Below are positions 52,831 through 64,000 of a DNA stretch of 64,000 bases, in pieces; position 1 is the stretch's first letter, and every line of letters begins with the position of its first letter. The DNA is from Caulobacter vibrioides (GTDB lineage Bacteria > Pseudomonadota > Alphaproteobacteria > Caulobacterales > Caulobacteraceae), in NCBI RefSeq assembly GCF_002858865.1, contig NZ_PJRR01000015.1, positions 46,349 through 110,348 of the forward strand. The letters run 5' to 3'. The notes beneath the pieces are model-generated. The model did no database searches, was not told the origin of the DNA, and saw only the letters and a program-made list of their open reading frames with translations. A program made the translations under genes and the position numbers.

Positions 52831-53628
52831 ATGAACGAAATCCTTAGCCTTGCCGTCGATCCGGCCGCCTGGGCCGCGCTCATCACGCTGATCGTGATGG
52901 AAGTGGTTCTGGGCATCGACAATCTGATCTTCATCTCAATCCTGTCGAACAAGCTCCCCGAGGAGCACCGGCAGAGGGTTCGCCGGATCGGCATCTCTCT
53001 GGCGCTGATCATGCGTCTGGTCTTGCTGTCGACGATCGCCTTCATCGTCGGCCTCACCGCGCCTGTGTTTGACCTGGGGATCAGCGGCCCGGTCGGAGCG
53101 CATGGCGAGCCTGGTTTCGAAACGGCCTTCTCCTGGCGTGACCTGATCCTGATCGCCGGCGGCGTCTTCCTGATCTGGAAGGCCACGAAGGAAATTCACC
53201 ACGCGGTGGATCCCGCCAAGAGCGATGACGTGCTCGAGAAGGACAAGGCCACCGTCGTCATCAACAACGTCGGCTCGGCGATCTTCCAGATCATCCTGCT
53301 GGACCTGGTGTTCTCGATCGACTCGATCCTGACCGCCGTGGGCATGACCGAGCACCTGCCGATCATGGTCATCGCCGTGCTGGTCGCCGTGACCGTGATG
53401 CTGCTGGCCGCCGACCCGCTGGCCAACTTCATCAACAACAACCCCACCGTGGTCATGCTGGCCCTGGGCTTCCTGCTGATGATCGGCACCGTGCTGATCG
53501 CCGAAGGCTTCGGCGGCCATGTGCCGAAGGGCTACATCTATACGGCCATGGCCTTCTCGGCCGGGGTCGAAGGGCTGAACATGCTGGCGCGCAAACGCGA
53601 CGCCAAAAAGCAGGAACAGCAGACCTAG
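52831..53628 (+). CDS. TerC family integral membrane protein
   Basis: This 265-residue protein has about seven membrane segments and the TerC acidic motifs [14 protein letters not shown] (about 25-38) and [17 protein letters not shown] (about 150-166). TerC proteins export manganese or other divalent metals to metalate exported enzymes, or confer tellurite resistance. The ATG at 52831 follows TGGGGACCC. A manganese riboswitch is common upstream of such genes, but I do not see a clear one in the 124-base gap. Confidence 0.9.
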   Translation: MNEILSLAVDPAAWAALITLIVMEVVLGIDNLIFISILSNKLPEEHRQRVRRIGISLALIMRLVLLSTIAFIVGLTAPVFDLGISGPVGAHGEPGFETAFSWRDLILIAGGVFLIWKATKEIHHAVDPAKSDDVLEKDKATVVINNVGSAIFQIILLDLVFSIDSILTAVGMTEHLPIMVIAVLVAVTVMLLAADPLANFINNNPTVVMLALGFLLMIGTVLIAEGFGGHVPKGYIYTAMAFSAGVEGLNMLARKRDAKKQEQQT

Positions 53629-53655
53629 GTTTCTCAGCTTAGGCGATTTGACCAG

Positions 53656-53690
53656 AAATCCCCGGGGCGGCTCGCTCCGGGGATTTTTTG
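53656..53690 (+). terminator. Terminator of the terC gene
   Basis: AAATCCCCGG pairs with CCGGGGATTT across a loop of about ten bases and is followed by TTTTTTG. The convergent priA gene ends at 53714. Confidence 0.88.
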
Positions 53691-53713
53691 TTGTCTGAAC
53701 GCCCGCGACCGCC

Positions 53714-55873
<2,160 letters not shown>

Positions 55874-55998
55874 GGCGTGAGCTTCTGCCGCGAAACCGTC
55901 CCCAGGTCGAGAGCGCCGCGTCTTGGCGTCATCAAGCCGGTGTTAACCGTCTTGGCGCTTCATCTGGTCGCCTTGAGTCTGAAGCGGGTGGGGACGAG

Positions 55999-56679
55999 AT
56001 GAGCGACGCGACGCGAGCGACCAGGACGATGGTCGTGGACCCCGAAAGCGTGCGTGACTTCCTCCGCACCGAGCCGGAATTCCTCCGCCAGGACGAAAGC
56101 CTGCTGGGCGAGCTGGGCCTGCGGGTCGACGCGGCCAACGTCGTCGACTTTGGCCCGCGCGCCCTGGCCCGCGCCGCCGCCGCCCATCGCCGGGAGGCCA
56201 GCGTCCGGCAGGCCATCGAGGCCAACGCCCGCGCCAATTACTCGGCCCAGGCCCAGACACACGCTGCGGTCATCGACATGCTCGACGCCCGCAACCACTC
56301 CGATCTCGCCCGCCGCGTCGATGAGATGGCCCAGTTGCGCTTCGGACATGCCGCCGGCGTGATCGCCCTGGAAGGCCCCAGCCGCGTCCCGGCCGGTTGG
56401 CGGGCCCTGGCGGAGAGCCAGGTCGATATGCTGCTGGGCGACGCGCCCATCGCGCGCATGGGCTTCTTCGCCCCGGCCCTGCCGCTGTTCGACGACAAGG
56501 CCGAGACGATTCGCAGCATGGCCATCGTCCGCATGGCGATCTGGGAGCCCCGTCGCGAGGCGCTGATCGCCTTCGGCTCGACCGACCCCGAAGGCTTCAC
56601 GCCGGACATGGGCACCGAACTGGTCAACTTCCTGGCCCGGGTCGTCGAGCGCACGGCCGAACGCTGGCCCGTCCTGTGA
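55999..56679 (+). CDS. DUF484 family protein
   Basis: This 226-residue protein has the DUF484 start (VRDFLRTEPEFLRQDESLLGEL, first 20 of which are diagnostic) and a helical hinge, then a GAF-like domain from about residue 95 (HSDLARRVDEMAQL onward). The gene is regularly found next to xerC, and the two overlap here by four bases (56676-56679), so they are translated together. The function is unknown; a link to recombination or to the dif system is suggested by context only. Confidence 0.85.
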   Translation: MSDATRATRTMVVDPESVRDFLRTEPEFLRQDESLLGELGLRVDAANVVDFGPRALARAAAAHRREASVRQAIEANARANYSAQAQTHAAVIDMLDARNHSDLARRVDEMAQLRFGHAAGVIALEGPSRVPAGWRALAESQVDMLLGDAPIARMGFFAPALPLFDDKAETIRSMAIVRMAIWEPRREALIAFGSTDPEGFTPDMGTELVNFLARVVERTAERWPVL

Positions 56680-57590
56680 GCGCCCGCCAGGCCTATGCCG
56701 CCTGGCTGGATCACCTGACGCTGGAGCGCCGGGCCTCGCCGCGCACGGTGCGGGCCTATGGCGACAATGTCCTGGCCTATCTGAACTTTCTTGAGACCCA
56801 TCGCGGCGAATCTCTGAGCCTGTCCGCCCTGGCCGAGATCTCGGCGGCGGACCTGCGCGGCTATCTGGCCTGGCGTCGTCAGGGCGAGCATGCGCTTGCG
56901 CCCCGCTCGCTCTCCCAGGCCCTGTCCTCGATCCGAGCGTTTCACCGCTATCTCGATCAGCGTCATGGCGTCGCGAACGCGGCCGTAGATCTGGTTCGAG
57001 GCCCCCGGCTGAAGATCGGGCTGCCGCGTCCGGTCTCCGAAGACCAGGCCCGCGACCTGATCACCCAAGCCGCCGAAGACACCGAACGCGATCCCTGGGA
57101 GACGGCCCGCGACGAAGCCGTCCTGACCCTGCTGTGGGGCTGTGGCCTGCGCATCAGCGAGGCCCTCTCTTTGCGGATGAGCGACGCGCCCCTGTCGGCG
57201 ACTCTGCGGATCACCGGCAAGGGCGGTAAGACCCGCATCGTGCCCGTGCTGGACGCGGTGCGCGACGCGATCGGGGTCTATCTCGACGAGCTGCCGTTCA
57301 ACCTGGCGCCCGACGAGCCGCTGTTCCGCGCCAAGCGCGGCGGGCCGCTCTCGCCCCGCCATGTCCAGGGGCTGGTCCAGACCCTGCGTGGCCGCCTGGG
57401 TCTCTCTGACCGGGTGACGCCCCACGCCTTCCGGCATGCGTTCGCGACGCACCTGCTGGGCGCCGGCGCGGACCTGCGGGCGATCCAGGATCTGCTCGGC
57501 CACGCCTCGCTCTCAACCACGCAACGTTACACCCAGGTGGACGCCGCCGGCCTGTTGGCCGCCTATCAGGCCGCCCACCCCAAGGGATGA
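56676..57590 (+). CDS. xerC: Tyrosine recombinase XerC
   Basis: This 304-residue recombinase works with XerD at dif to resolve chromosome dimers. The core-binding domain is about residues 1-95. The catalytic set is Arg in GCGLRISEAL, Lys in GKGGKTR, His and Arg in HAFRHAFATHLL, His in LLGHASLSTTQRYT and the nucleophile Tyr in RYTQVD. The start is GTG overlapping the preceding TGA (GTGA). XerC rather than XerD is chosen because of its DUF484 partner gene. Confidence 0.92.
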   Translation: MSARQAYAAWLDHLTLERRASPRTVRAYGDNVLAYLNFLETHRGESLSLSALAEISAADLRGYLAWRRQGEHALAPRSLSQALSSIRAFHRYLDQRHGVANAAVDLVRGPRLKIGLPRPVSEDQARDLITQAAEDTERDPWETARDEAVLTLLWGCGLRISEALSLRMSDAPLSATLRITGKGGKTRIVPVLDAVRDAIGVYLDELPFNLAPDEPLFRAKRGGPLSPRHVQGLVQTLRGRLGLSDRVTPHAFRHAFATHLLGAGADLRAIQDLLGHASLSTTQRYTQVDAAGLLAAYQAAHPKG

Positions 57591-57675
57591 CCCCGAGCAA
57601 GCACGCCGGGAGGTTCATCGCGCCCGTCCGTCGCGATGCGACACACTGTCGCGAAGGGCGACCGCCGAAACGCCA

Positions 57676-57690
57676 TTAACCGCGATTTTA
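57676..57690 (+). promoter_or_regulatory. Candidate CtrA box upstream of chemoreceptor gene
   Basis: TTAA-N7-TTTA matches the CtrA consensus TTAA-N7-TTAA except for one base and lies 74 bases before the start codon. CtrA control of chemotaxis genes is known in Caulobacter; this specific site is inferred from the motif. Confidence 0.45.
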
Positions 57691-57763
57691 CCGCATCAGG
57701 GCGTTGTGGGGGCTTGAGAAATTTCCCTCTGCGTCCCGCGTCTGATCGCTGACGAGGCCCCCT

Positions 57764-59767
57764 ATGAAGCTCGACGACCTGAAAATTTCGACCAAGGTCG
57801 CCCTGCCGGCGGTCGCGCTGACCATCGTCAGCCTGGCGCTGGTAGGCGTTTCGTTCGTCGAGTCGCGGAAGGCCGAAGCTATCCGCTCGATGCTCATCAA
57901 TGAGCGCGCGCCCGCCGAACTCGAGGCGTCCGAGTTCAACCGTCGCGTTGTGACCATCGGCTATGCGGCCTATCGCGTCGTTGCGAGCCAGGGGACCTCC
58001 AAGGAAGCCAAGGAAGCCAGCGCTGAACTGGACGCCGCTTACAAGACCGCCAAGGACAAGCTGCGCGGCATCAACACCGTGGATCCGACCGCCGAAAAGG
58101 TCACCAAGGACTTTGGCGCGCGCCTGGACAAGATCTACACCAGCGCGCGGCAGGGGGCTGATCTTGGCCTGCAGGACGTGGACGAAGCCGGCATGATGGT
58201 CATGGCGGTGCTCGATCCCGAAATCGTCAGCCTCAAGACCGACGTCGAGAAGTACACCACCGGCCACGCCGCAGAGACCGAGGCCCTGGTAACCAGGCTC
58301 GATCGCGAGGTCAGCCAGGGACGCATCATCAGCCTCGTCTTCGGCCTTTTAGCGATCGCCAGCGCCCTGGCCTTCGCACTGTGGATCGGCTCACGGAAGA
58401 TCGCCGCGCCGCTGATCGCCACCGCCAAGACCATGGACTTCCTGGCCCAGGGCTCAGTCGACGTCGACGTGCGCGGCGCCGAGCGCAAGGACGAGGTCGG
58501 CGCCATGGCCCGCTCGGTCCAGGTGTTCAAGGACAACGCCGTGGCCCTGCGCACCGCCGAGGCCGCGCAGCAGCGCGCCAATGCCGAGGTCGAGGCCGAG
58601 CGTCGTCGCAATCAGGAACTGGCCGAGGCCGCCGCCAAGGAACAGGCCTTGGTCATGGAGGCCATAGCCGGTGGTCTCGCCCGCCTCTCAGACGGCGACC
58701 TGACCTATCGCCTGGATCAGCAGTTCCCCGAGGCTTACAAGCGCCTGCAGAGCGACTTCAACGGCGCCATCGCCCAGCTGGAAGAGGCCATGGGCACCAT
58801 CGTCCACGCCGCCAGCAGCATCGGCGCCGGCTCGGATGAAATCGCCTCGGCCGCCGACGACCTGTCGCGCCGCAGCGAGCAGCAGGCCGCCAGCCTGGAA
58901 GAAACCGCCGCCGCTCTGGATGAGATCACCGCCACGGTGCGGCGTTCGTCGGCCGGGGCCCAGGAAGCCTCCAAGGTGGTCGGCTCGACCCGTTCCGACG
59001 CCGAACGCTCCAGCGTCGTGGTGCGCAACGCCGTCGACGCCATGAACCAGATCGAGAAGTCCTCGCAGTCGATCAGCCAGATCATCGGCGTCATCGACGA
59101 AATCGCCTTCCAGACCAACCTTTTGGCGCTGAACGCCGGCGTTGAAGCCGCCCGCGCGGGCGAAGCCGGCCGCGGCTTTGCGGTCGTCGCCCAGGAAGTG
59201 CGGGCCCTCGCCCAACGTTCGGCCGATGCGGCCAAGGAGATCAAGACCCTGATCTCGACCTCGTCGCAGCAGGTCAATCAAGGCGTCGCGATGGTCGGCC
59301 AGACCGGCGAGGCTCTACAAACCATCGTGGCGAAGGTGGGCGAGATCGACGCCCTGGTCAGCGAGATCGCCGCCTCGGGCCAGGAGCAGGCCACCGGCCT
59401 CAACGAGGTCAACGCCGCCGTCAACCAGATGGACCAGACCGTCCAGCAGAACGCCGCCATGGTCGAGCAGTCGACCGCCGCCTCCCACGCGCTCAAGAGC
59501 GAGGCCGGCAATCTGATGCAGATGATCTCGCGGTTCCGGGTCCAGGGCTCGGCGTCTGCTGCGGCCACCGGCGGCTCCAAGCGCGCCAGCCGCTCCGCCG
59601 CCCCGCCGCCGGCGGCGCACCGCCCCTCGGCGCCCGTCCATGTTTCGCCCGGCCCGACGCTCGCCAGCGCGGCGAGCCGTCCGGGCGCCAATCCGGTCGC
59701 CGCCGCTCAGGCCAAGCTGGCCAAGGCCGTCGGCGCGTCGTCCAGCGACGACTGGGAAGAGTTCTAA
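57764..59767 (+). CDS. Methyl-accepting chemotaxis protein
   Basis: This 667-residue chemoreceptor has an N-terminal membrane helix (about 12-32) and a periplasmic helical sensor (about 35-190). A second helix (RIISLVFGLLAIASALAFAL) and two HAMP-like stretches follow. The signalling tip is VIDEIAFQTNLLALNAGVEA (about 446-465), which binds CheW and CheA. A Pro/Ala-rich linker leads to the last residues DDWEEF, an NWETF-like tether for the CheR methyltransferase, so adaptation machinery should act on it. The ligand is unknown. A CtrA-like box lies upstream and a strong terminator downstream. Confidence 0.93.
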   Translation: MKLDDLKISTKVALPAVALTIVSLALVGVSFVESRKAEAIRSMLINERAPAELEASEFNRRVVTIGYAAYRVVASQGTSKEAKEASAELDAAYKTAKDKLRGINTVDPTAEKVTKDFGARLDKIYTSARQGADLGLQDVDEAGMMVMAVLDPEIVSLKTDVEKYTTGHAAETEALVTRLDREVSQGRIISLVFGLLAIASALAFALWIGSRKIAAPLIATAKTMDFLAQGSVDVDVRGAERKDEVGAMARSVQVFKDNAVALRTAEAAQQRANAEVEAERRRNQELAEAAAKEQALVMEAIAGGLARLSDGDLTYRLDQQFPEAYKRLQSDFNGAIAQLEEAMGTIVHAASSIGAGSDEIASAADDLSRRSEQQAASLEETAAALDEITATVRRSSAGAQEASKVVGSTRSDAERSSVVVRNAVDAMNQIEKSSQSISQIIGVIDEIAFQTNLLALNAGVEAARAGEAGRGFAVVAQEVRALAQRSADAAKEIKTLISTSSQQVNQGVAMVGQTGEALQTIVAKVGEIDALVSEIAASGQEQATGLNEVNAAVNQMDQTVQQNAAMVEQSTAASHALKSEAGNLMQMISRFRVQGSASAAATGGSKRASRSAAPPPAAHRPSAPVHVSPGPTLASAASRPGANPVAAAQAKLAKAVGASSSDDWEEF

Positions 59768-59834
59768 ACCGGTTTAGTAAGCGTAAGCCCCGCCGCCCCC
59801 CTCTGGCGGGGTTCCTCCCCTCGAAAAACAGACT

Positions 59835-59867
59835 GGCCCCGCTTCCTCAGGAGGCGGGGCCTTTTTC
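59835..59867 (+). terminator. Terminator of the chemoreceptor gene
   Basis: GGCCCCGCTTCC pairs with GGAGGCGGGGCC (one G-T) across TCA and is followed by TTTTTCTT. Confidence 0.88.
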
Positions 59868-59906
59868 TTGGCTGTATTCGCGTTGAGCGTGGGCGCTCAC
59901 GCGGAT

Positions 59907-60005
59907 TGGAAATCCTCGTCCTTCGACAAGCTCAGGATGAGGATTTTGTGCGAACCGAGGCCAACAGTCGTCCTCACCCTGAGCTTGTCGAAGGGCGAGG
60001 GCGGC
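59907..60005. repeat. Interspersed palindromic repeat, family E copy 2
   Basis: It is nearly identical to 30261-30359, with the same arms CTTCGACAAGCTCAGG and CCTGAGCTTGTCGAAG and the same spacer apart from a few changes. Confidence 0.88.
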
Positions 60006-60080
60006 CGCCACGACGCATGCACATCCAATGTGATCAGCTTTTTCTGTGGACGCGCCACCGCCGCCCAGGGATCCAAACGA

Positions 60081-60115
60081 GAACGGCGGAGCTCGCATCG
60101 CGAACTCCGCCGTTC
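60081..60115 (-). terminator. Hairpin downstream of lpd
   Basis: GAACGGCGGAGCTCGC pairs with GCGAACTCCGCCGTTC with one G-T pair. On the minus strand it is followed by only a short T-run (TCTCGTTTGG), so its strength as a terminator is uncertain. Confidence 0.55.
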
Positions 60116-60165
60116 CCAAGAACAAAAGGAATGTCGTTCCGACGCCGGAGCGACGACGCCTTCGC

Positions 60166-61566
<1,401 letters not shown>

Positions 61567-61905
61567 GGGTCTATCGCCTTCAGGACGCGCCATAAGCGGC
61601 GCCGGACAAGATATGGGCCTCGCCGGCCGTTCTGTCAGACCTTTGGAGGCGCGTGTTCCTTAGAACCAGAGTGTTAAAAACGGAACCACCTTTCGTCGAC
61701 CGCGCCCTTGAAAATCAAGGAGAACGCGGCGCGGCGCCGAGCGGCGGAGCGCCCCACCCTGGGTAGCGCGACAAGCTTGACATGAGACGGCCTGGAGCGG
61801 TCCGGTCGTGGTGCCCAGCGCCCGGGAAGGCGACACCCGGACGGTGCTGTATTCGGGCGACGACGACGACGCCACGCTCGGGGACGCGATAGTGCGGACG
61901 GGCCG
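61567..61905. other. Gene-free interval upstream of lpd, with a possible gene remnant
   Basis: No complete gene is seen between vapC and lpd. A plus-strand frame at 61781-61911 reads as a plausible protein tail (PSAREGDTRTVLYSGDDDD) but has no start codon or domain. It may be a decayed gene. The lpd promoter must lie in the last 100 bases before 61566. Confidence 0.4.
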
Positions 61906-62313
61906 TTAGGCTGACCAGTCTTCCAGTTCGAGCGCCCCCACGCGGCGGAACTCCTTGATATTCGAGGTGGCGAGCGTCCAACCGCGATTGCGGGCCTGCC
62001 CCGCAATGAGCAGATCATATGGGCCAATAGGGGTCCCTGTTCTGCGCAACTCATCTCGGATAGAGGCGGCGGTGATCACATCGCTCTGGTCCAAGGGTTC
62101 AACTAGAATCTCTTCCAGAACCGCTTTCGTGGCGGTCCATTGCCGCTCGCGGTCGCGGCTGGCAAAAGCTCCGAATTGAAGCTCGTAGTAAGCGATCAAG
62201 GACGTCACCAGCGGCCGCCCCCCGAGGATCGCCGCATCGTAGCGCGCACGGACACCCGGTCGGCGGCCGCGAATGAGATCGATAATAACGTTAGTGTCGA
62301 GCGCCAGCGTCAC
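61906..62313 (-). CDS. vapC: VapC-type PIN-domain toxin
   Basis: This 135-residue PIN nuclease has Asp6 in ALDTNVIIDL, Glu near 44 (AYYELQFGA) and Asp near 99 (IGPYDLLIAGQA). These are the acids that bind Mg for RNA cleavage; a conserved TSNIKEF follows. VapC toxins cut tRNA or rRNA when freed from their antitoxin. Its start overlaps the vapB stop by four bases (62310-62313). Both genes are on the lpd strand but are transcribed from their own promoter region. Confidence 0.9.
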   Translation of the reverse strand: MTLALDTNVIIDLIRGRRPGVRARYDAAILGGRPLVTSLIAYYELQFGAFASRDRERQWTATKAVLEEILVEPLDQSDVITAASIRDELRRTGTPIGPYDLLIAGQARNRGWTLATSNIKEFRRVGALELEDWSA

Positions 62314-62582
62314 TCGCCGAAGTCCCGCTCCTGCATGCCGGGCTGTTCGCGATCAGGAAAGTCAGCGCCCCCTAAGGCGTCGATGCGCGCCCACATGGCG
62401 GCCAGATCTTCAGCCGTGCGCGCGGGCTTTGGTCCGACGGGCTCAAGGATAACCTTGTCGCCTTCACGCGTGACCATGACCTCCGCCCCCTCGAAACGGA
62501 AGGCCTTTGGCAGGCGAACCGCCTGACTGCCGCCGTGCATGAAGAGCTTGGCTCGAGCCGGCGGAGTATCGAGCTTTCCCAT
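62310..62582 (-). CDS. vapB: VapB-type antitoxin (AbrB/MazE-like)
   Basis: This 90-residue protein begins with an AbrB-like swapped-hairpin fold. The string GGSQAVRLPKAFRFEG (about 17-32) equals the common NGRSQAVRLP signature with Gly for Arg. It binds DNA and neutralises VapC through the C-terminal tail (DFPDREQPGM). It is upstream of and overlaps vapC, the usual order. A palindrome just upstream of the start is the probable operator. Confidence 0.87.
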   Translation of the reverse strand: MGKLDTPPARAKLFMHGGSQAVRLPKAFRFEGAEVMVTREGDKVILEPVGPKPARTAEDLAAMWARIDALGGADFPDREQPGMQERDFGE

Positions 62583-62594
62583 GGCGGAGCCTTA

Positions 62595-62613
62595 TATCTA
62601 CATTGTATAGATA
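62595..62613. promoter_or_regulatory. Candidate VapB operator palindrome
   Basis: TATCTA-CATTGTA-TAGATA is an inverted repeat with a seven-base spacer, 13-31 bases before the vapB ATG and overlapping an AT-rich -10-like region. VapBC complexes usually repress from such sites. Confidence 0.5.
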
Positions 62614-62628
62614 CATCATGGCGCTTGA

Positions 62629-62976
62629 CTAGGAAAGGGGCGCCGCCAAGCCGTGCTTGCTCGCCAGATAGCGCGCGATCGGGCGGGCGTCAGTCAGGAA
62701 TGACAGATCGTTCGCGAAGTGGATCTCGCCGTGCGGACCCGCGTCCGGAGCGGCCTGGGCCAGGATAATCGTTGGGGCGTTCTGGTGCGCTTCCCCCAGG
62801 CGCTCGACCAGCACCGCGCGCGGACGGGCGTAGTCGACATAGACGATCTCCAGCGCCTCGCGCAGGGCCGGATAGGTCGCCAGATACCCCTCCATCATCG
62901 CGCAGTCGGGACAGAAACGCTGGGCGCCGTCCTTCTCGAAATGCGGCTTGAGCAGATAAAGCGTGTCCTTGGCCAT
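62629..62976 (-). CDS. DUF3088 family protein
   Basis: This 115-residue protein has the LLKPHF start and the Cys pair FCPDCAMMEG (about residues 22-31), CxxC as in thioredoxin-like folds. It ends with the FANDLSFLTDARPIARYLA strand of DUF3088. The fold suggests a glutaredoxin-like reductase, but the activity is unknown. It lies 77 bases downstream of odhB on the same strand, so it may be the last gene of the 2-oxoglutarate dehydrogenase operon. Confidence 0.82.
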   Translation of the reverse strand: MAKDTLYLLKPHFEKDGAQRFCPDCAMMEGYLATYPALREALEIVYVDYARPRAVLVERLGEAHQNAPTIILAQAAPDAGPHGEIHFANDLSFLTDARPIARYLASKHGLAAPLS

Positions 62977-63053
62977 GGCGTAGGTCCCGAAAATGCGAAC
63001 GGCCCCGACGTAGGACGCCGGGGCCGCGAATGCAAAGAAGGCTTCGGTGGAGC

Positions 63054-64000
<947 letters not shown>

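Larger units (their letters stand above)
59768..60165. other. Gene-free interval with terminators and a repeat
   Basis: It holds the terminator of the chemoreceptor gene, family E repeat copy 2 (59907-60005) and a hairpin at 60081-60115 that follows lpd. I see no gene or RNA. Confidence 0.65.

Overview
The window is a GC-rich alphaproteobacterial chromosome segment, almost certainly from Caulobacter and very close to C. vibrioides/crescentus. The case rests on an intact ccrM adenine methyltransferase with a CtrA-type box and GANTC sites in its leader, the F0 ATP synthase operon separated from F1, the family of intergenic palindromes, and the overall gene content. No rRNA, tRNA, CRISPR array, prophage or insertion sequence was found.

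Layout. 1-5.7 kb: a truncated membrane protein, an SDR oxidoreductase, a MarR/enoyl-CoA hydratase/DUF3995 cluster, a metallo-beta-lactamase-fold hydrolase and a secreted protein built of five cysteine repeats. 5.7-16 kb: a TPP enzyme, a YhhN-like membrane protein, a feruloyl-CoA-synthase-like ligase, a DGPF/YCII protein with its ECF sigma factor, a dihydroorotase-like amidohydrolase, a GT9 glycosyltransferase and YgfZ. 16-24 kb: an alpha/beta hydrolase, Tag glycosylase, an MFS transporter, a GH16 glucanase, RNase HII, CcrM, MutY and a DciA-like protein. 24-34 kb: two DsbA-like proteins, SMC, a TauE/SafE permease, a DUF6481 protein and the F0 operon (atpI-B-E-F'-F). 34-42 kb: a low-GC orphan immunity-like gene, a CNNM/CorC-type membrane protein, phnC-D-E, and a polyamine pair (type III ornithine decarboxylase plus deoxyhypusine-synthase-like protein). 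42-54 kb: an acid phosphatase, Zur-like regulator, thioesterase, hydrolases, a dienoyl-CoA-isomerase-like crotonase, a MipA protein, a pentapeptide-repeat protein, a CHAP amidase, an acyltransferase and TerC. 54-64 kb: PriA, DUF484, XerC, a chemoreceptor, Lpd, a VapBC pair, DUF3088 and the C-terminal part of the 2-oxoglutarate dehydrogenase E2.

How the genes work together. Chromosome maintenance is well represented (ccrM, smc, priA, xerC, rnhB, mutY, tag, dciA). Energy metabolism is represented by F0 and by lpd with odhB, which are split here by a toxin-antitoxin module. Cell-envelope functions are scattered among small one- to three-gene transcription units, many separated by palindromic repeats or strong intrinsic terminators.

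Most of the window is ordinary core genome. The less ordinary items are the five-fold cysteine-repeat exported protein, a hairpin repeat family whose copies keep an asymmetric four-base bulge while the stem sequence changes, the ornithine decarboxylase/DHS-like pair, a PriA lacking the second zinc site, a dihydroorotase with Gln in its first metal-ligand position, and a phosphatase gene whose start codon abuts a terminator. I saw no large undescribed multi-gene system.
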